Source: Elioraea thermophila (ex Habib et al. 2022) (GTDB lineage Bacteria; Pseudomonadota; Alphaproteobacteria; Acetobacterales; Acetobacteraceae). From it: a stretch of DNA of 64,000 nucleotides. Position numbers and translations under genes: made by a program. The stretch lies in contig NZ_QMDI01000005.1 in the NCBI RefSeq assembly GCF_003336755.1, positions 248,001 to 312,000 on the forward strand, in the 5' to 3' direction. Position 1 is the stretch's first letter, and every line of letters starts with the position of its first letter. Below are positions 60,809-64,000 of the stretch, piece after piece. The notes beneath the pieces were generated by a model that was not told where the DNA came from, did not search any database, and saw only the letters and a program-made list of their open reading frames with translations.

Positions 60809-61693
60809 ATGGCGAAGGAGATCCTCTGCGCATTCAGTGTGCACTGTGACGCCGTGGCGGGCTGGCTCGGCTCCTATGGCGGAGAGGACAGCCCCTCCGA
60901 CATCAGCCGCGGCGTGTTCGCCGCCGAAGTCGGCATGCCGCGCCTCGTCGAGCTCTTTCGCCGCTTCGGACTGAAGCAGTCCTTCTTCATCCCCGGCCAT
61001 ACCATCGAGAGCTTCCCCCGCCAGACCGACCTCGTGGTCGAGGCCGGGCACGAGATCGGCCTGCATGGCTACTCGCACGAGAACCCGCTGGCGCTGACGC
61101 GGGAGCAGGAGGAGGCGATTTTCGACCGCTCGATCGCGCTGATCGAGAAGCACTGGGGGCGGCGGCCGGTGGGTTACGTCGCGCCGTGGTGGGAGGTGTC
61201 CGCCACCTCGATCGAGATCCTGCTCGCGCGCGGCATCGCCTACGACCACTCGCTGATGCACCACGACTGCATCCCGTACTACGTGCGGACGGGGGATTCC
61301 TGGACCAAGATCGACTACTCCCAGCCGGCCGAGACCTGGATGAAGCCCTTCAGCAAGGGGCGGGTGACGGACTTGGTCGAGATCCCCGCCTCGTGGTGGC
61401 TGGATGACCTGCCGCCGATGATGTTCATCAAGAAGTTCCCCAACAGCCACGGCTACGTGAATCCGCGCCACCTCGAGGAGCTGTGGCGGGATCATTTCGA
61501 TTTCATTTACCGCGAATACGACTATGCCGTGGTGCCGATGACCATTCACCCTGACGTGTCGGGGCGGCCGCAGGTGCTGATGATGCTCGAGCGGCTGATC
61601 GGCTACATGCTGCGCCACCCCGGCGTGCGCTTCGTCACCCTGGAGGAGATGGCGGCCGATTTCCGCCGCCGCGTGCCGAAGCCGGCCGAGTGA
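60809..61693 (+). CDS. Polysaccharide deacetylase-family protein (NodB homology)
   Basis: This 294-residue protein has a NodB domain: [10 protein letters not shown] with the first metal Asp, [11 protein letters not shown] with the two metal histidines, and [13 protein letters not shown] and [10 protein letters not shown] as further motifs; [11 protein letters not shown] carries the C-terminal His. It has no signal peptide, so it is probably a cytoplasmic amidohydrolase of the HpPgdA-like group rather than a wall enzyme. GGAGG and GAGGGA precede the ATG. Confidence 0.85.
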   Translation: MAKEILCAFSVHCDAVAGWLGSYGGEDSPSDISRGVFAAEVGMPRLVELFRRFGLKQSFFIPGHTIESFPRQTDLVVEAGHEIGLHGYSHENPLALTREQEEAIFDRSIALIEKHWGRRPVGYVAPWWEVSATSIEILLARGIAYDHSLMHHDCIPYYVRTGDSWTKIDYSQPAETWMKPFSKGRVTDLVEIPASWWLDDLPPMMFIKKFPNSHGYVNPRHLEELWRDHFDFIYREYDYAVVPMTIHPDVSGRPQVLMMLERLIGYMLRHPGVRFVTLEEMAADFRRRVPKPAE

Positions 61694-61723
61694 CGCGCGC
61701 ACGCCGCCGGGCGCGGCCACGGG

Positions 61724-62020
61724 TCAGGCGGGGCGGAGGATCGCGTCGATCGCGCGTGCGAGTGCGAGGTCGCGCTCGGACAGCCCTCCTGCGTCATGGG
61801 TGGTGAGCACGATCTCCACCCGGTTCCACACGTTCGACCACTCCGGGTGGTGGTCGTGCTTCTCGGCCAAGAGCGCGACCCGGCTCATGAAGCCCCAAGC
61901 CTCGGCGAAGTCCCTGAAGCGGAACGACCGCGCGATCGCATCCCGCCCCTCGACCAGCCGCCACTCGGGCAGTTCCGTCCCAAGCCGCGCCCGCTCCGCA
62001 TCCGTCAGCCGCTGCACCAT
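61724..62020 (-). CDS. phhB: 4a-hydroxytetrahydrobiopterin dehydratase
   Basis: This 98-residue protein has the conserved [24 protein letters not shown] stretch, whose histidines do the dehydration, and [16 protein letters not shown]. It regenerates pterin cofactors, usually with phenylalanine hydroxylase, which is not in the window. Its start codon lies about 40 bases from that of the divergent zincin gene. Confidence 0.93.
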   Translation of the reverse strand: MVQRLTDAERARLGTELPEWRLVEGRDAIARSFRFRDFAEAWGFMSRVALLAEKHDHHPEWSNVWNRVEIVLTTHDAGGLSERDLALARAIDAILRPA

Positions 62021-62058
62021 TCTTGCCTCCGTCGCGACCCACCCCTCATCTAGGGCTC

Positions 62059-62469
62059 GTGCGGTCCTTCACCACACCCCCGACGACGGAGGAGATCGTC
62101 GCGCTTGCCGACGAGGCTCTGGCTTGGGCGCAGGCGCGCTTCCCGCGCGACCTCGCCCGTCTTCTCTCCGGCGTGTCCATCGTCGTCGACGACTTCCCCG
62201 ATGACGAGACGGTGGCGGAGATGGGGCTGGAGAGCGGGTGGGACCTGACGGGCCTCTGGCGCGGCGTGCCGCTGACCCAGCGCAGTGTCGCCGACGTGGC
62301 GCGCGCGCCCGAGATGATCCACCTCTATCGTCTCCCCATCCTCGCCGAGTGGATCGAGACCGAGGTCGATCTGCGCGATCTCGTGCGCAACGTGCTGATC
62401 CACGAGATCGCCCACCATTTCGGCTACTCGGATGAGGAGATCGCGCGGCTCGAGGCGGGGGAGGGATGA
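62059..62469 (+). CDS. Metallopeptidase-family protein (minimal zincin)
   Basis: This 136-residue protein carries [11 protein letters not shown], a full HExxHxxGxxD zincin motif, near the C-terminus, and [16 protein letters not shown] and [12 protein letters not shown] upstream. It matches the short zincin family of PF06262 type; its biological substrate is unknown. GTG 62059 has AGGG upstream and is preferred over a TTG at 62023. Confidence 0.85.
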   Translation: MRSFTTPPTTEEIVALADEALAWAQARFPRDLARLLSGVSIVVDDFPDDETVAEMGLESGWDLTGLWRGVPLTQRSVADVARAPEMIHLYRLPILAEWIETEVDLRDLVRNVLIHEIAHHFGYSDEEIARLEAGEG

Positions 62470-62488
62470 CGCGACGGGGAGGTGGCCC

Positions 62489-63145
62489 ATGTCCTCTGCG
62501 ATGGACCCGATGCGCATCGTGCGCGCGGCCTCCGCCGCCGCCGGCCTGTTCCTGAGCGCGGCCTGCTCGGTGGTCGGCGCGCGTTCGACCGAGGAACCGG
62601 CCTTCACCGTGATCGCCCGCGGCGAGGGCTTCGAGGTGCGCCGCTACGGCCCGCGGCTTGCCGCCGAGGTGGTGGTGGCGGGAGATCCCGTCTCGGCGCG
62701 CAACGCCGGCTTCCGCCCGCTCGCCGACTACATCTTCGGCGCCAACCGCGCGCGCGAGCGCATCGGCATGACCGCCCCCGTCGCGCAAGGCGCGGGCGAG
62801 CGCATCGGCATGACCGCCCCGGTGGCGCAGACGACCGGGCAGGGCGGCTGGGCGATCCGCTTCTTCATGCCCGCCCGCTATACGCGGGAGACCCTGCCCG
62901 AACCGCTCGATGCGCGCGTGCGCATCGTCGAACTCCCCGAGGCGCTGTTCGCCGTGCGTCGCTTCGCCGGCACCACCGGTGCGCGCGAGGTCGAGGCGGA
63001 GACGCAACGGCTCTTCGAGGCGCTGCGCGGCTCAGCCTGGCGGCCGGCGGGCGAGCCGGAAGCGTGGTTCTTCGACCCGCCCTGGACCATTCCGGCGCTG
63101 AGGCGAAACGAGGTCGCCATCCCCGTCGCGCCCGCTCAGGGCTGA
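62489..63145 (+). CDS. SOUL heme-binding family lipoprotein
   Basis: This 218-residue protein has a lipoprotein signal (LFLSAAC, Cys near 25) and a SOUL/HBP domain: FEVRRYGPRLAAEV, FRPLADYIFGAN, the doubled RIGMTAPV motif, and RFAGTTGAREVEAE. SOUL proteins bind heme or porphyrins, or act as chaperones. GGGGAGG precedes ATG 62489. It ends in a ten-base overlap with the convergent glycosylase gene. Confidence 0.88.
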   Translation: MSSAMDPMRIVRAASAAAGLFLSAACSVVGARSTEEPAFTVIARGEGFEVRRYGPRLAAEVVVAGDPVSARNAGFRPLADYIFGANRARERIGMTAPVAQGAGERIGMTAPVAQTTGQGGWAIRFFMPARYTRETLPEPLDARVRIVELPEALFAVRRFAGTTGAREVEAETQRLFEALRGSAWRPAGEPEAWFFDPPWTIPALRRNEVAIPVAPAQG

Positions 63146-63729
63146 GCGAGGATCTCCCGCACGAGCGTGCGCAGGCGGGGGATCGTCTCGGTCTCGAACC
63201 AGGGGTTGCGCTTCACCCACACCCGCGTCCGCCAGGACGGATGCGGCAGCGGAAAGTGCCGGGGCAGGAACGACTCGGCCCGCCGCACCGCCTCCTCGAG
63301 CGCGACCTCGGGCCCGAGCACGAGCCGCACCGCATGGCCGCCGACGAGCAGGCGAAGCCGCACCTTCGGCAAGGTCGGCAGCACGCGCGGGTGCCAGTGC
63401 GGCGCGCATTCGGGGCGCGGCGGCGCATCGCCGCCCTTCGGCAGCCGCCCGGGGTAGCACATCCCCGTCGGCAGGATCGCGATCAGCGAGGGGTCGTAGA
63501 AGGTCGCGCGGTCGATCCCCAGCCAATCCCGCAGCCGATCGCCGGAGGGGTCGTCGAACGGCCGGCCCGAGGCGTGCGCCTTCGTCCCCGGCGCCTGGCT
63601 GGTGATGAGCAGCCGCGCGCGGGGGTCGAGCTGGAAGATCGGCTTCGGCCCGAGCGGCAGGTGAGCCTCGCACAGCCGACAGGCGCGGATCTCGTCCACG
63701 GGGGGAAGAGACTCAGTCCCGGCTGGCAT
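63136..63729 (-). CDS. Uracil-DNA glycosylase-family protein
   Basis: This 197-residue protein has an N-terminal CRLCEAHLPLGPKP, then LLITSQAPGTKAHASGRPFDDPSGDRLRDWLG (nucleotide-binding and active-site region) and HPSWRTRVWVKRNPWFE near the end. It matches the UDG superfamily (uracil excision), in a subgroup of its own with the RLC...LPLGP leader. ATG 63729 overlaps the GntR gene by 17 bases. The Fe-S cysteine set of family 4 and 5 UDGs is not complete. Confidence 0.82.
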   Translation of the reverse strand: MPAGTESLPPVDEIRACRLCEAHLPLGPKPIFQLDPRARLLITSQAPGTKAHASGRPFDDPSGDRLRDWLGIDRATFYDPSLIAILPTGMCYPGRLPKGGDAPPRPECAPHWHPRVLPTLPKVRLRLLVGGHAVRLVLGPEVALEEAVRRAESFLPRHFPLPHPSWRTRVWVKRNPWFETETIPRLRTLVREILAQP

Positions 63730-64000
63730 GACCATCCAGCAGGCCGAGCCTCTCGACTCGTCGTGCCGCGGCGCGGATGTCGGCGGCGAGCGCTGCCCGG
63801 GCCCGCTTCGGATCGCGTGCCGCGAGGGCGGAGACCAGGCGCGCATGCGCCCGCACGGCGGTGCCGCTGCGCAGTCTGCGCGGATCCAGACGCATGTCTA
63901 GGTTGAGGACGGGACCGATGCGAAGCCACAGCCCCTCGATGATCGCGGTGAGGCTGGGCATGCGTGCCGCGCGATAGAGTGTGAAGTGAAGCAGGCGGTT
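63713..64000 (-). CDS. GntR-family regulator, C-terminal FCD domain (partial)
   Basis: The last 95 residues of an FCD-type GntR regulator: NRLLHFTLYRAARMPSLTAIIEGLWLRIGP, then SGTAVRAHARLVSALAARDPKRARAALAADI. The HTH is outside the window. The second metal histidine of FCD domains lies in VRAHARLV. The genes it controls cannot be seen; the glycosylase is coupled downstream. Confidence 0.85.
   Translation of the reverse strand, partial: NRLLHFTLYRAARMPSLTAIIEGLWLRIGPVLNLDMRLDPRRLRSGTAVRAHARLVSALAARDPKRARAALAADIRAAARRVERLGLLDGHASRD

Noticed and set aside
62750-62830. Tandem duplication ERIGMTAPVAQ in the SOUL protein as a novelty
   Set aside because: A doubled MTAPV motif is a normal feature of bacterial SOUL-family proteins.

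Overview
The window is a chromosomal segment of a very GC-rich alphaproteobacterium, most likely in the Rhodospirillales and close to the Acetobacteraceae. The signs are strong GC bias at third codon positions, a MucR/Ros regulator, a Fur protein with an HHHH motif, an OlsB-type acyltransferase, a DUF3035 lipoprotein after lspA, and dnaA next to rpsT. It is mostly core genome: genes are tightly packed, with many ATGA or TGATG stop/start overlaps. Two short stretches look accessory or decaying.

Layout. 0-3.1 kb: fabI (cut by the window edge), then a sulfur group of cysK, a divergent Rrf2 regulator and a YeeE/YedE sulfur-compound transporter. 3.1-7.1 kb: a P1B-5-type metal ATPase with a C-terminal hemerythrin domain, divergent from a ThDP-dependent enzyme. 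7.2-12.8 kb: a single-domain response regulator and a 1705-residue hybrid kinase with eight tandem PAS modules. 12.8-15.2 kb: an FNR-type box, hemN and an alpha/beta hydrolase. 15.2-20.0 kb: smr, lutC, lutB (no lutA), dnaA and rpsT, all on the minus strand. 20.1-29.2 kb: crotonase, mutM, ubiE, pdxY, a KDPG-aldolase-like protein without catalytic residues, an amidohydrolase/M81 operon and a methyltransferase/Rieske/EVE/YCII operon. 29.3-35.1 kb: the cytochrome c maturation operon ccmCDEFGHI; ccmA and ccmB are not in the window.

35.2-38.5 kb is a decayed accessory patch: an acid-rich small protein, a large HExxH-protein gene broken by several frameshifts and stops, an unrecognised ORF and a stand-alone LuxR-type HTH. 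38.5-45.7 kb holds an orphan NMT1-like binding protein, a frameshifted FAD oxidase, olsB, fur, mucR, a TusA-like protein, rimI, tsaB, a nitroreductase and an NFU protein. 45.8-46.8 kb is an AT-richer islet with a Panacea (DUF4065) gene followed by a small two-helix membrane protein, a candidate toxin-antitoxin pair. 46.8-50 kb: rfbA, rfbB and an M20 peptidase, translationally chained. 50-58.7 kb: a MaoC hydratase, ribF, a Gdx-type SMR exporter, ileS, lspA, a DUF3035 lipoprotein and an M16 protease pair. 58.7-64 kb: an amidase with an AtzG/GatC-like small partner and an internally deleted Bug-type binding protein, then a NodB-family deacetylase, a pterin dehydratase, a zincin, a SOUL protein, a uracil-DNA glycosylase and the C-terminus of a GntR regulator.

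The most notable signals are the Panacea/membrane-protein islet, a shared perfect palindrome that overlaps the lspA start and interrupts the 5' end of ccmH, the decayed HExxH locus, and the internally deleted Bug gene fused to its signal peptide.
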